Of a stretch of 64,000 bases of DNA, positions 27,457 to 36,735 are shown piece by piece (position 1 is the first letter of the stretch; each line of letters opens with the position of its first letter). Source of the stretch: DOZZ01 sp963792655 (GTDB lineage: Bacteria; Acidobacteriota; Terriglobia; Bryobacterales; Bryobacteraceae); contig CAWBWU010000003.1 of NCBI GenBank assembly GCA_963792655.1, forward strand, positions 496,001-560,000, written 5' to 3'. The position numbers were made by a program, and so were the translations under genes. The notes below the pieces were generated by a model. It made no database searches. It was not told where the DNA came from and saw only the letters and a list, made by a program, of their open reading frames with translations.

Positions 27457-29824
27457 ATGTTCGCTGTGAGAATCCTGGCGGCTATGCTACTGCTGTTGTG
27501 CGCGGGCTGCAGCCACGATCCGGAATTCGTCAAGCAGCAGCTGGTGCGGAGCGGCGACAAGTATTACGACCGCGGGCACTACAAAGAAGCGCTGCTGATG
27601 TACCGTAAGGCGCTCGCCAAAGATCAGAAGTTCGGCATTGCCTATTACAAGTGGGCGCTGACCTCGCTGAAGATGGGTCAGGTCGCGACGGCTGCGGGGC
27701 CTCTTCGCCGTGCGGTGGAACTGTTGCCGAAAGGCAGTCCGGAGTGGAGTGATGCTTCGCTGAAGATGGCCGAAATTGTTCTGCACGTTGCGCAGGATAT
27801 CGACATTCCCGGCAAGAACAAGCCGATGCTCGATGAAGCCGAGCAAATCCGGAACGATCTGCTGGCACGCGATCCGAACTCTTTCGCAGGCATTAAGCTG
27901 ACGGGCGATTTGTTGCTGCTGCGATCGGTAGACTTCTTTCGTCGCGGCGATCGCGATCAGTCGCTCGATGCGGTGTCGCAGGCCATCGCGCAGTATCGCA
28001 AGGCTCTGGCGCTGAAGCCGCAGGATACAGAGATTCGCATTGCACTGGCGCGCACTCTCTCACTTCGCAAAGAGTTCCCCGAAGCCGAACAGCTGTACCG
28101 CTCCGTGATCGCGAGCGACAAGCATTCGACCGTTGCGCACACGGAACTCTATCGCCTGCTGGTCGCAGCAAACAGAATGCCCGAAGCGGAAAGCGAGTTG
28201 AAACAGGCGAGTGCCGACAACCCGAAGGACCACGGCTACGAACTGCTGCTTGCCGCGCACTATTACGCACTCAAAGATCGCGACAGCATGAAGCGCGTGC
28301 TCGACAAATTGGAAAGCGAGTTCAACGAATTCCCGAGCGCCTACTTCACCGCGGGAGATTTCTATTTGCGCATCGGAGACAGCGGCGAAGCGGTGAAGCA
28401 GTACGAAGCGGGCATTCAGCATGACGCGGCGCATAAGACGAACTACCAGAAACGTCTGATTGAAGTGCTGATTCGCGAGGGGAAGTCGCGCGAAGCATAT
28501 GAGAAAGATCTTGGAACTGCTGAAAGACAACCCTCGCGATCCCGAAGCACGCGGCATGAAGGCAAGCTTCCTGCTCGACAAAGGAGATGTGAATCAGGCG
28601 ATTGTGGAGTTGCAGCAGGTCGTCACTGCAAAGCCCGAAAACTTCGTGGCGCGCTACAACCTGGGACGCGCGCATTTCGCAAAAGGCGAGTACGAGCAGG
28701 CATCGCAGCAGTTCTCAGAAGCTGTGAAATTGCGGCCAGACTATTTGCGTGCACGGCTCGGCTTGTCGCAGGTTGCGCTGGTACAGGGCGCTTACGACCG
28801 GTCGTTGAAAGCTGCTCTCGAAGCGCAGCAATATTCCCCGGGCAACTCGACCGCGAAGCTGCTGCAGGCTGCGGCGCTGATGCGGCTCCAGCGCTTGCCC
28901 GAAGCTCGCGCTGAACTGGAAGCGCTGCTCAAGACTGATCCGAAGCAGCCCGAAGTGTTGCTCGAATTAGGCGTGCTGGACCTTTCGGAGAAGCGTTTCG
29001 AAGAAGCCGCGCAGTCGTTTCATTCCGCATTTGAGTTGAATCCCGGCAACGTGAAAGGTTTGATGGGTGAGGCGGAAGCCTACTATCTGCAGAAGCAGCC
29101 GCAACGTGCGCTGGCATTGCTGCAGGCGGCTTCGGCAAAGTATCCGGATCGCGCCGACATCTATCGTGAGTTGGCCGCTGCGCATCTGCGCGCGAATGAC
29201 TTGCCGCAAGCCCAGCGCGAGTTGCAGTCCCTCGTATCGCGTTATCAGAACAGTCCGCGCGAACAGGCCGAAGCGCTGGCAACGATTGCGCAGCTTTATA
29301 ACCGCGAAGGGAAAACGCGCGAGGCTCTGGACTTGCTCGCCAAAGCGCGATCTCTCGCGCCAGACAACGTCGGCGTGCTGAACTACTATGCGCAATCGCT
29401 TGACCGCAACGGGCAGCGCGAGCAAGCCAAACAGATCTATCGTGAGGCGCTGGCTAAGGATCCGGCAAATGCCGAGACTCTGAACAACCTCGCGTTTCTG
29501 CTGGCCGATCTCGGAGTTGATTTAGATCAGGCCCTGACACTCGCGAATCGCGCCAAACAACGCCTGCCGAACATGATGGAAGTTTCAGATACCATCGGCT
29601 GGATCTATCTAAAGAAGAACCTCAGCGACAGTGCTACTGATGTCTTTCGCGATCTGAATGCCAAGGTGCCGAACAACTCCACGTTCCATCTGCACTACTG
29701 CATGGCTCTGGCGCAAAAAGGCGAACGCAGCGCCGCCGCCAAAGAATGCCGAACGGCGCTGGCGCTGAAACCGTCGCAGGGCGATGAAGGCCAGATACGC
29801 GAGTTATTGGCACGGTTGGGATAA
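27457..29824 (+). CDS. Large TPR-repeat lipoprotein (one frame break)
   Basis: 788 residues after correction. A lipoprotein signal (MFAVRILAAMLLLLCAGCSH, lipidated Cys18) precedes some 18-20 tetratricopeptide repeats such as GDKYYDRGHYKEALLMYRKA and YNLGRAHFAKGEYEQASQQF. It resembles the TPR lipoproteins of exosortase/PEP-CTERM systems (PrsT) in size and design. Exopolysaccharide genes lie 30 kb away, but no exosortase is in the window. One extra base, probably in AAA near 28504, breaks the frame between KSREAYE and KILELLKDNP. It is likely a periplasmic scaffold. Confidence 0.8.
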
Positions 29825-29858
29825 ACGCATCGCTTATCACCAAACACGCCAACCCATT

Positions 29859-29883
29859 CAGAGGCGCGATCGTAAGAGAGCGC
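29859..29883 (+). repeat. Intergenic repeat CAGAGGCGCGA..GAGCGC, copy 3
   Basis: CAGAGGCGCGATCGTAAGAG then AGCGC, 35 bases after the TPR lipoprotein stop. Same core as the copies at 13228-13252 and 25233-25256. Confidence 0.45.
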
Positions 29884-30155
29884 ATTCCCACAAAGCAACA
29901 AGCACCACCAATCACCAAATCAAGCTGGCCTGCCCGCAATATGCGCCAGTGCCGTGCCCGCGTATGAAATCTTAGCGCCGAGTCGATCACCCGGAGCTGA
30001 GCCAGCTTCGCTTCCGACTTACCGTGATGCAAAGGGTTGTGGCAGCCCTTGCAGCGATGAGCACTGAGCGAGCTACGCCGGAAATTGAGCGCCTTCGCGC
30101 ACCGGATCGGGGCACGTGGGTGTGGACGCGCATTCCGGGTTCCGGCTGTTCTCTC

Positions 30156-30175
30156 CAGGTACTTGGAAGTACCTG
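30156..30175. promoter_or_regulatory. 9-bp palindrome upstream of the cytochrome-porin gene
   Basis: CAGGTACTT-GG-AAGTACCTG is a perfect 9-bp inverted repeat with a 2-base centre, 97 bases before the ATG of the cytochrome-porin. It could be an operator or activator site, for instance for the NtrC-type regulator at the end of the cluster, or a terminator. No T run follows, which favours a protein-binding site. Confidence 0.45.
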
Positions 30176-30271
30176 ATTCAAAAACACCTTAGTTCAAAGT
30201 TGCTGGTGGTCGGACACGTGCCTCGAAAGGATGAACACCTGGCAACAGGCTGTAGCCGAGGAGGGCTGTTC

Positions 30272-31909
30272 ATGCAGAATGTAAGGCGGAGTCTGAGTGC
30301 TTGCAGCATCCTTCTCCTGGCTGTCTTTTTCACTCAGCAAAACGCGGGAGCGATCCCCGCCTTTTCGCGCCAATACGGTACGTCGTGCATGACCTGTCAC
30401 GTCGACTTTCCAAAGCTCAACGATTTCGGAAAGGCCTTCAAAGATGCTGGCTTCAAGTTCCCGCAGGACGACGAGAGCCAGTTGAAAGTAGCCCCCGTGA
30501 TGTTAGGGGCCGAGGCGCAAAAGCAGAATTTTCCGAAATCCGTCTGGCCTGGGTCGATTCCGGGTATGCCGCCGATCGGGCTCCGCTTCAACTCGTTCTT
30601 CCAGTTGACGGGCGCCAACCGCAAGCGCTTTGATGCGCTCACGCCGGCTGGCCAGCTTCCGCAGGTTATACCGGGCGCCGATTTCTCTACTGGTTTGTTC
30701 AGTATCTTTACTGCCGGGAACTTTGGCAGCAACATCGCGTTCTGGGTCGACGACGACATCAGCGTCTCCGGCACCAACGCGGCGGGCGGGCTGGGCGATG
30801 CCTACCTGAAGTTCTACGATGTAAGCCGATTTATGAGGCTTCCTAAAGACTCACTCTCAGTGCGAGTTGGTCAGTTCGAGTTGGACCTGCCGGTAACGCA
30901 AGCTCGTAGTTACAACCTGAGCCCTTATGACATCTATCAGCAGGCCAATACCGGAGCGATGAACTCCCTGGTTTCGCTGCAACAGAACGTTTCAAACCCG
31001 TTCACTTTTTCGAGCGCTGGCAAAGGAATTGAACTGAGCGGCGGTCATCAATATGGCGGCTATCATTACTCTGCAGCTGTCGTCGACGGCAATCCCGGGA
31101 GCATCGATCAGTCATCGAATTCGAGTTCGTTTGTACCGTCTCCGACCGGCGGCAGCGCTGGCGGGGTCGGTTTCGGATCGAGCACCAGCTTCAAGACTTT
31201 CTACGGGCGATTCGCCTATCGCTTTAACCTTGAGCGTGACTCGGAGAGTAGAAACGCGATCCAGGCCGCAGGCTCAACGGGGCCCCGCGATCACACCTAT
31301 CTTTCACTAGGTTCGTTCTATCTGTACGGCAAGACACTTCAGCAATTCGCGGGAATTGGCGCCGACACGTCCAACCTCACCCTGAGGGTAAACGAGCCGT
31401 ACTATCGTGCGGGCGCAGACTTCAATTTCAATTTCCGGAAGTTCAACACCTATGGGGTGTATATGTATGGCCGCGATCAGAACCTTCTGCCGGTAGACCA
31501 GAATGGCGTCTTGATTCCGATACCGCTCGCCTCTGAGGGGCCGCTTCCCATCGGCTTCATCAGGAGTGAGCCAGCCCGCTTCAACGGCGGGTTTGTCCAG
31601 GCTGACTACATGGTCTATCCGTGGATGATGGGCATCATGCGCTGGGATGGGGTGAGCTCTACAGCCGACCGCATCAACGGCCTCGCACTCGCTTCTGGTA
31701 CGCCCTACTTCGGCCCGCTCAACTCGACCCGTTCACGCTTGACGCCAGGGCTTCAGTTCCTGATTCACGCCAACATCAAATTCTCGTTCGAATATCAGTT
31801 CCGGCCGCGCCAAACAGTGGTGGTGCAGACCGATGCGGCCGGCCGACTGGTCGCCGTCAACCCATTCCGAGTCAATACAGCCCTGTTCGGGCTGGAGTTC
31901 GTGTACTAG
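30272..31909 (+). CDS. Fused monohaem cytochrome-porin (Cyc2-like)
   Basis: 545 residues with a signal peptide ending near NAGA. Directly after it comes IPAFSRQYGTSCMTCHVDFP and LNDFGKAFKDAGF. The single CxxCH haem site (Cys39, Cys42, His43) and the P.FxRQ.G..C..CH...P.L..FG..FK..G pattern match the Cyc2 family of outer-membrane cytochrome-porins. The remaining about 480 residues are barrel-like (FDVSRFMRLP, SVRVGQFELDLP) and end in an aromatic strand (ALFGLEFVY). Cyc2 proteins carry electrons across the outer membrane, in known cases from Fe(II). Family placement is by motif; the direction of electron flow is not shown. It heads a five-gene plus-strand cluster, and the 30272 ATG is chosen because it begins the signal peptide. 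Confidence 0.72.
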   Translation: MQNVRRSLSACSILLLAVFFTQQNAGAIPAFSRQYGTSCMTCHVDFPKLNDFGKAFKDAGFKFPQDDESQLKVAPVMLGAEAQKQNFPKSVWPGSIPGMPPIGLRFNSFFQLTGANRKRFDALTPAGQLPQVIPGADFSTGLFSIFTAGNFGSNIAFWVDDDISVSGTNAAGGLGDAYLKFYDVSRFMRLPKDSLSVRVGQFELDLPVTQARSYNLSPYDIYQQANTGAMNSLVSLQQNVSNPFTFSSAGKGIELSGGHQYGGYHYSAAVVDGNPGSIDQSSNSSSFVPSPTGGSAGGVGFGSSTSFKTFYGRFAYRFNLERDSESRNAIQAAGSTGPRDHTYLSLGSFYLYGKTLQQFAGIGADTSNLTLRVNEPYYRAGADFNFNFRKFNTYGVYMYGRDQNLLPVDQNGVLIPIPLASEGPLPIGFIRSEPARFNGGFVQADYMVYPWMMGIMRWDGVSSTADRINGLALASGTPYFGPLNSTRSRLTPGLQFLIHANIKFSFEYQFRPRQTVVVQTDAAGRLVAVNPFRVNTALFGLEFVY

Positions 31910-31920
31910 AAAGGTACTCA

Positions 31921-32508
31921 ATGTTCATCGCGAAACCCATCGTTCTCCTGATTGCTCTAATCACTGCCAATGTGATCGCCCAAGGCGGCGATATTCGCGG
32001 AAAGGTCACCGCTGGAAAGGGCGCCTCCGTCGTGTATGTGGACACGATCCCAGGTAAATCCTTCCCGGCACCCGCCAAGGCCGCCGAGATGGATCAGAGA
32101 TCCCTGATGTTTCAACCACATCTCCTCGTGGTTCCTGTTGGCTCCACGGTAGAGTTCCTCAATAGCGACAAAGTAGCTCACAACATCTTCTGGCCCGCGA
32201 TTAACGGCAACAAGAAACTTAGTCATAACCTGGGAACCTGGCCGACCGGCGAAAAGCGCAGTTTCAAGTTTGATAACCCCGGTTCCGTCTCGCTGCTATG
32301 CAACGTGCATCCCGAGATGTCGGGGTATGTCGTTGTGACACCGACGCCTTACTTCGCCGAGGCCGACGCCAGTGGCAACTTTACGATCGCCAACGTGCCC
32401 GCCGGCAGCTATACAGTGACCGCGTGGCATGAAGGAACCAAGAACCAGTCAAAGCCAGTGGTGGTGGCCGCGGGACCCGCAGCTGTTGACTTCACCATGA
32501 CAAAGTAA
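31921..32508 (+). CDS. Plastocyanin-like cupredoxin with C-terminal beta-sandwich
   Basis: 195 residues. The signal peptide (MFIAKPIVLLIALITANVIA) is followed by a cupredoxin fold. Type 1 copper ligands can be read directly: His87 in DKVAHNIFW, and Cys127, His130, Met133 in LLCNVHPEM. The last 55 residues (EADASGNFTIANVPAGSYTV) look like a carboxypeptidase-regulatory-like sandwich. It should be a soluble periplasmic electron carrier. It starts 11 bases after the cytochrome-porin stop, so it is a natural electron partner, parallel to rusticyanin next to cyc2 in Acidithiobacillus (analogy, not homology of the operon). Confidence 0.85.
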   Translation: MFIAKPIVLLIALITANVIAQGGDIRGKVTAGKGASVVYVDTIPGKSFPAPAKAAEMDQRSLMFQPHLLVVPVGSTVEFLNSDKVAHNIFWPAINGNKKLSHNLGTWPTGEKRSFKFDNPGSVSLLCNVHPEMSGYVVVTPTPYFAEADASGNFTIANVPAGSYTVTAWHEGTKNQSKPVVVAAGPAAVDFTMTK

Positions 32509-32524
32509 CAACCGGAAGGTAACA

Positions 32525-33838
32525 ATGCCATCTATTCGGCCGCGGCGGTCTGCCATGCAGCTAGTCAGTTTACTTGCCTTAGCGTTGTTCTTACTGACAG
32601 GCTTGGCTGACGCCCAGGTATTAAAGCCCGAAGAAGTCCTCGATCCCAACCTACGCGAGTTACAACGAGAGCACTGGGCAGAATTGAAACAGATTGCTGC
32701 GGCTGCAGGCGCGCATCACTTTCCCTATCACTTCTATTTCAGCCGCACCATGGACCTTAGCGAGGCAGTCCAGCGTGAGAGCGATCAACGGGCAATCCAA
32801 TTTGATCGTTATCACGATCAAACTGTTTTGAAGATAACCGGCAACTACTTCGCTTCGTATTCTGCGGAACTTATGCCGCCGGAAGAGCGCGCGCGCCAAA
32901 CCTACCAGGACGTCATGCTGCCTCTTCTGGAGGCAGCTGTGGGCGCACTCGGGAGCCAGACGATTCCGGAGGCATTTGCACTTGAGATTTCGCATCACGT
33001 AAGGAAGAAAGTGATGGGCGTCTCTTCAGAAGCGGCTGAGAACGTGGTCATGATTGTGCCACGTGCTGTAGCCCTGAGGTTAAGGGAATCCGACCCCATG
33101 GCAAAGCAATCCGTCATTTTGGAAAGCCAGGTTTTCCTCAACGCCGTGCCGATTGCGCTTTGGCCTAACTCCGCCGCTGAGGTTCTATTGACCTCGTCCG
33201 CGAAACCAGGCGGGCCAGTGCCTGTTCGAACTGCTTCGCTCACTCCGATTCCGAATGCGCTCGTTCCGGTCAGCACTGCCCGGCCTGAAATCTTTGCGCC
33301 GATGAAGACGGTCAGTAAGGTGGCGGCCGCAGAGCGCGATGGCTCGCACGATGGGTTGAAGAAGGTCCAGGCGGTGTATCAATCGACCCTTGACCACATG
33401 GTCGAAGAACTAAATGGGCAAGCGCACTTTGTTCGATACAGCCCTCCCATGTTTATCCCATTCCATAAAGGCTTGTACCTCCAGCTCGCGCTGACAACCG
33501 CCCTGCCGGAGGGTTCTGGCGGTTCGCAGTACCGGATGGTGGCGCTGGCTTTCGACCGGCACATCGCGCGGCTGATCCGCCCCACCCTGGAATACTTCAA
33601 GGATGAGGCCAGCGACTTTGACGGCATCAGCTTCAGCACTACGGTGCGGGCCGGCAGCAACGACAGCGAAGGCGCTGCACTTGCCGTCGAATTTATCTTT
33701 CCGATGCGAATGCTTCGTCTGTACCAGCAGTTTGATTGTACGGGGCAGATGTTGATCGACTCCGCGTTCGTATTGATCAATGGCGAACGGTCCGGTGTAG
33801 ACCTACAGAGCGCAGAAGCTGTGATGGCGCGCCAATAA
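32525..33838 (+). CDS. Secreted protein of unknown function in the electron-transfer cluster
   Basis: 437 residues with a signal peptide (after about residue 30, GLADAQ). I do not recognise the family. Features are HWAELKQIAAAAGAHHFPYH near the N-terminus, a Pro/Val/Ala-rich middle (GGPVPVRTASLTPIPNALVP) and a C-terminal mixed domain (FHKGLYLQLALTTALPEG, FIFPMRMLRLYQQFDCTGQM). No haem motif, metal motif or membrane helix is seen. It lies 16 bases after the cupredoxin with GGAAGG ahead of the ATG and is clearly part of the same unit. The position suggests an accessory or binding role in the periplasm. Confidence 0.6.
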   Translation: MPSIRPRRSAMQLVSLLALALFLLTGLADAQVLKPEEVLDPNLRELQREHWAELKQIAAAAGAHHFPYHFYFSRTMDLSEAVQRESDQRAIQFDRYHDQTVLKITGNYFASYSAELMPPEERARQTYQDVMLPLLEAAVGALGSQTIPEAFALEISHHVRKKVMGVSSEAAENVVMIVPRAVALRLRESDPMAKQSVILESQVFLNAVPIALWPNSAAEVLLTSSAKPGGPVPVRTASLTPIPNALVPVSTARPEIFAPMKTVSKVAAAERDGSHDGLKKVQAVYQSTLDHMVEELNGQAHFVRYSPPMFIPFHKGLYLQLALTTALPEGSGGSQYRMVALAFDRHIARLIRPTLEYFKDEASDFDGISFSTTVRAGSNDSEGAALAVEFIFPMRMLRLYQQFDCTGQMLIDSAFVLINGERSGVDLQSAEAVMARQ

Positions 33839-33873
33839 CGCGACGAATATCCATATTGAGGGAGATGCAGGAT

Positions 33874-34389
33874 ATGCAAGAGTCTCAAACCCCGGGACGC
33901 GCCGGAGACAGTGAGTCTGCTGAAACTGTGGCGAGCCGAACACTCTTTAACGAGTTCGATCCAAGGACTGCCGCGGTGCTGGTTGACCTGGGGATCGAAA
34001 CCCGGTTCGAAGCCGGAAAGGTAATTTTTCACGAGCGAGACCCCGCTGGTCAGTTCTACTGTGTAGCGCAAGGTTCTGTCGGGCTTGAACAGCCTTCGCT
34101 CACCCGGACCGTTCGGATCCAGACCTTGCATGCAGGTGAGTTCTTCGGATGGTCGGCTTTCCTTGGCTCGGGCACGCGCCACTTCCAGGCTCGCGCGCTG
34201 ACCCGCGTGGTGGCCGTCGCCTTTGACGGATCGCTCTTGCGGAAGGCTTGTGAACATGACACTCAGTTTGGTTATGTGCTGACGACGCGTCTCCTGATGT
34301 TAGTGACGGAACGGCTGGATGCCACACGGGCCCAAGTCGCAGGATTAGACAGCGGCACTCGGCTCGAAAGACCCGCAGGTGAGATATGA
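33874..34389 (+). CDS. Stand-alone cyclic-nucleotide-binding-domain protein
   Basis: About 171 residues. LVDLGIETRFEAGKVIFHER, DPAGQFYCVAQGSVGLEQP and LHAGEFFGWSAFLGSGTRHF form the beta-roll and phosphate cassette of a cNMP-binding domain. There is no helix-turn-helix after it; the tail is a helix (LLMLVTERLDATRAQ) and a polar end. It is therefore probably a cytoplasmic sensor or subunit, not a CRP-type repressor. Of the two ATGs (33865, 33874) the second has GAGGGA at the right distance. The stop overlaps the diheme cytochrome start. Confidence 0.8.
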   Translation: MQESQTPGRAGDSESAETVASRTLFNEFDPRTAAVLVDLGIETRFEAGKVIFHERDPAGQFYCVAQGSVGLEQPSLTRTVRIQTLHAGEFFGWSAFLGSGTRHFQARALTRVVAVAFDGSLLRKACEHDTQFGYVLTTRLLMLVTERLDATRAQVAGLDSGTRLERPAGEI

Positions 34390-35282
34390 GGTTGATTGCC
34401 CTCCTTGCGCTCACATCCGGCCTCTATGGTCAGCGCACTACTGCGAAGGAGCCTGTTGTTACGCCAGTGCAGGGTGAGAGCTGGCTGAATCACCTCAACC
34501 GCGCGTTCGATCAAACTGGCATGGGCAGAACGGGGCGCATCGGACCACCGGCGCCGGTGCCCGACGGAGCCGCTCCGCAAAGCCTGCCCACTATGACGGC
34601 GGGCTACGGTTCGAAAACCAAAATGCTTCGCGGGTCCGATCTCTATCGCCTGAACTGCGAAGGCTGCCACCGGGAAAACGGGCTAGGCGCACCGCCTGAG
34701 ATCAACTCGCTGATTGACCCCGTACGATCTACTTCGGCGGACATGATCATGCAGCAAATGAAGGAACGCGGTAAGCGGCTCGGTGTGGAAATGAGCATGA
34801 ATCGCACCGACGCGAACGCCCTCGCGAAACAGTCGCACGACGCAATCCTGGAACGGCTGCATAAAGGTGGTCGCGATATGCCGCCGTTTCCCCAACTCAC
34901 CACCCCCGAGATCGTGGCCTTAGAGGGCTATCTCAAGTCGCTTGCCGCCGTTCCGGGCGCGGAGCACGCGCAGGTTACTGTTCCGTCTACCCCCTTGCGC
35001 GTGGGCGAATTGATTGTGAAATCCACCTGCCACATCTGTCATAGCGCGGCCGGTCCGAACCCCACTTCCGAGCAGTTGATGATGGGCGCGATTCCCCCGC
35101 TAGGTACGCTAACCAGCCGTGCCGACCTGCAGGCGTTCGTGCAGAAGGTAACCCATGGTTCCGTCATCAATATGGGAAGATCTCCCATGCAGTTGCGCGG
35201 GAGAATGCCGGTTTTCAATTACTTGAGCGAACAGGAAGCTGCGGACGCCTATCTCTACCTGATGCGCTATCCGCCGCAGTAA
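34386..35282 (+). CDS. Diheme cytochrome c
   Basis: 298 residues with a short signal peptide (MRLIALLALTSGLYGQ). Two haem c sites are present: LYRLNCEGCHRENGLG (about residue 92) and VKSTCHICHSAAGPN (about 217). Methionines that may serve as sixth ligands lie in GGRDMPPFPQLT and RGRMPVFNYLSEQEAADAY, the usual cytochrome c C-terminal block. It fits a periplasmic shuttle receiving electrons from, or feeding, the cupredoxin or the cytochrome-porin. It is translationally coupled to the cNMP-domain gene (ATGA). Confidence 0.88.
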   Translation: MRLIALLALTSGLYGQRTTAKEPVVTPVQGESWLNHLNRAFDQTGMGRTGRIGPPAPVPDGAAPQSLPTMTAGYGSKTKMLRGSDLYRLNCEGCHRENGLGAPPEINSLIDPVRSTSADMIMQQMKERGKRLGVEMSMNRTDANALAKQSHDAILERLHKGGRDMPPFPQLTTPEIVALEGYLKSLAAVPGAEHAQVTVPSTPLRVGELIVKSTCHICHSAAGPNPTSEQLMMGAIPPLGTLTSRADLQAFVQKVTHGSVINMGRSPMQLRGRMPVFNYLSEQEAADAYLYLMRYPPQ

Positions 35283-35340
35283 GCCGACCCGCTTATAACC
35301 ACCGCTGGGGCGAAATGCTATCCTCAGTGTCAAGTTACCG

Positions 35341-36735
35341 ATGGCTGCAAGCGTGTCCATCGTCATCATCGACGATAATGCTGGAAGCCTGGAGCTTCTG
35401 TCCGCAGCTCTGGCGGCCGACGACATTTGCATCCACACGACTGTCGACGCTCAAGAGGGGCTCGATCTCGTTTTTCAGCAACGACCGCAAATCGTCATCA
35501 CCGATCTCGTCATGCCAGGAGTGAGCGGCATGGAAGTTTTGGACCGCATTGTCGAATTCGATCCTGCGATCGACGTGATTATGATGACTGCTTACTCAAG
35601 CACGGAATCTGCCGTTGAAGCGATCCAGAAGGGCGCTTCCGATTACCTGCAGAAACCCCTGTCCATCAACGCAATGCGCGAGCGGATTTCAAGGCATGTC
35701 GATGATGCAAGAAGACGCAATCGCGGCGACGCTCTGGAAAGCCTGCTCCTGGAGACCGCGGACTTTGAAGGGATGATCGGGAACAGTCCGGCACTTCGCG
35801 AGATGTGCTCAAGAGTGCGCCGTGTGGCGCCGCATTACCGTAACCTCCTCGTCACGGGAGAAACCGGCACTGGAAAGGACCTGACCGCACACGCGTTGCA
35901 TCGTCTGAGTCCTGCGGCGAGCGGGCGTTTTGTGGTGCTGAACTGTTCGGCAGTTGTTGAAACGCTCTTTGAGAGCGAATTATTCGGCCATGTGCGAGGA
36001 GCGTTCACAGGCGCTGACAAAGATAAGATGGGCCTCTTTGAATTTGCTGACAAGGGCACCATCTTTCTCGATGAGATTGGAGACATGCCTCAGGCGACAC
36101 AGGCCAAGCTTCTTCGGACTCTGCAGAACCAGGAAGTGCTTCGAGTCGGGTCGCTCACCCCTCGCAAAATCGATGTCCGTGTGATTGCCGCCACGAACCG
36201 TGATTTGCGCGCCTTGGTGGCCGGTAAGCAGTTTCGCGAAGACTTGTATTACCGGCTTTCGATGATTGAGATTCGGACGCCAACCCTGTCCGAGCGCAAG
36301 GAAGATTTGCCCTTACTGGTTCGATACATAGTTGCCAAGTTCTCGCGCGAGTTTCAAAAGCAGATCCGAGGCCTGACCCAGCGAGCACAGATCATGCTTG
36401 CCCGCCACAACTGGCCAGGAAACGTCAGAGAACTGGAAAACGTTCTGGGCCACGGCTGCATGATGACCGTCGGCGAAACTATCGACGTGCAGGACCTTCC
36501 TGAATACTTACGCTCGGCGGAACGGGGAATCACGCCCGCGCTCCATATCGTCACTCAGGCGGAAATGACGTTCGACGCTCAAGAGAAGCGCCTCATTGCT
36601 AATGCCTTAGCGCAGACGAATGGAAATCAGTCCGAGGCCGCGCGAACGTTGCGGATCGGCAGAGACGCTTTACGCTACAAGATCAAAAAGCATGGTCTCG
36701 ACGTGGCCCCCCATGAGAAAAGTGCCGGGGCTTAA
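35341..36735 (+). CDS. NtrC-family sigma-54-dependent response regulator
   Basis: 464 residues. The receiver (residues 5-118) has its aspartate in VITDLVMPG (Asp55). The AAA+ domain has Walker A GETGTGKD, the sigma-54 contact loop ESELFGHVRGAFTGA, and Walker B GTIFLDEIGD. The C-terminal Fis-type helix-turn-helix ends QSEAARTLRIGRDALRYKIK. The usual second Walker A residue K is kept, but position T/S after it is D (GKD), as in a few members. It follows the electron-transfer genes by 58 bases and probably controls them with the opposing PAS kinase. Confidence 0.95.
   Translation: MAASVSIVIIDDNAGSLELLSAALAADDICIHTTVDAQEGLDLVFQQRPQIVITDLVMPGVSGMEVLDRIVEFDPAIDVIMMTAYSSTESAVEAIQKGASDYLQKPLSINAMRERISRHVDDARRRNRGDALESLLLETADFEGMIGNSPALREMCSRVRRVAPHYRNLLVTGETGTGKDLTAHALHRLSPAASGRFVVLNCSAVVETLFESELFGHVRGAFTGADKDKMGLFEFADKGTIFLDEIGDMPQATQAKLLRTLQNQEVLRVGSLTPRKIDVRVIAATNRDLRALVAGKQFREDLYYRLSMIEIRTPTLSERKEDLPLLVRYIVAKFSREFQKQIRGLTQRAQIMLARHNWPGNVRELENVLGHGCMMTVGETIDVQDLPEYLRSAERGITPALHIVTQAEMTFDAQEKRLIANALAQTNGNQSEAARTLRIGRDALRYKIKKHGLDVAPHEKSAGA

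Larger units (their letters stand above)
29825..30271. other. Long intergenic region ahead of the cytochrome-porin cluster
   Basis: About 450 bases without a convincing gene. It holds one copy of the CAGAGGCGCGA repeat (29859-29883) and a strong palindrome (30156-30175). Short frames on both strands have no recognisable motif. The length and the palindrome suggest a regulated promoter for the downstream cluster. Confidence 0.5.

Noticed and set aside
30208..30221. Sigma-54 promoter before the cytochrome-porin
   Set aside because: GG and GC have the right spacing but the flanking consensus is poor. It is kept only as a side note in the findings and not listed as a feature.
33874..34389. CRP/FNR transcription factor
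   Set aside because: The nucleotide-binding roll is present but the C-terminal helix-turn-helix is missing, so a DNA-binding role is not supported.
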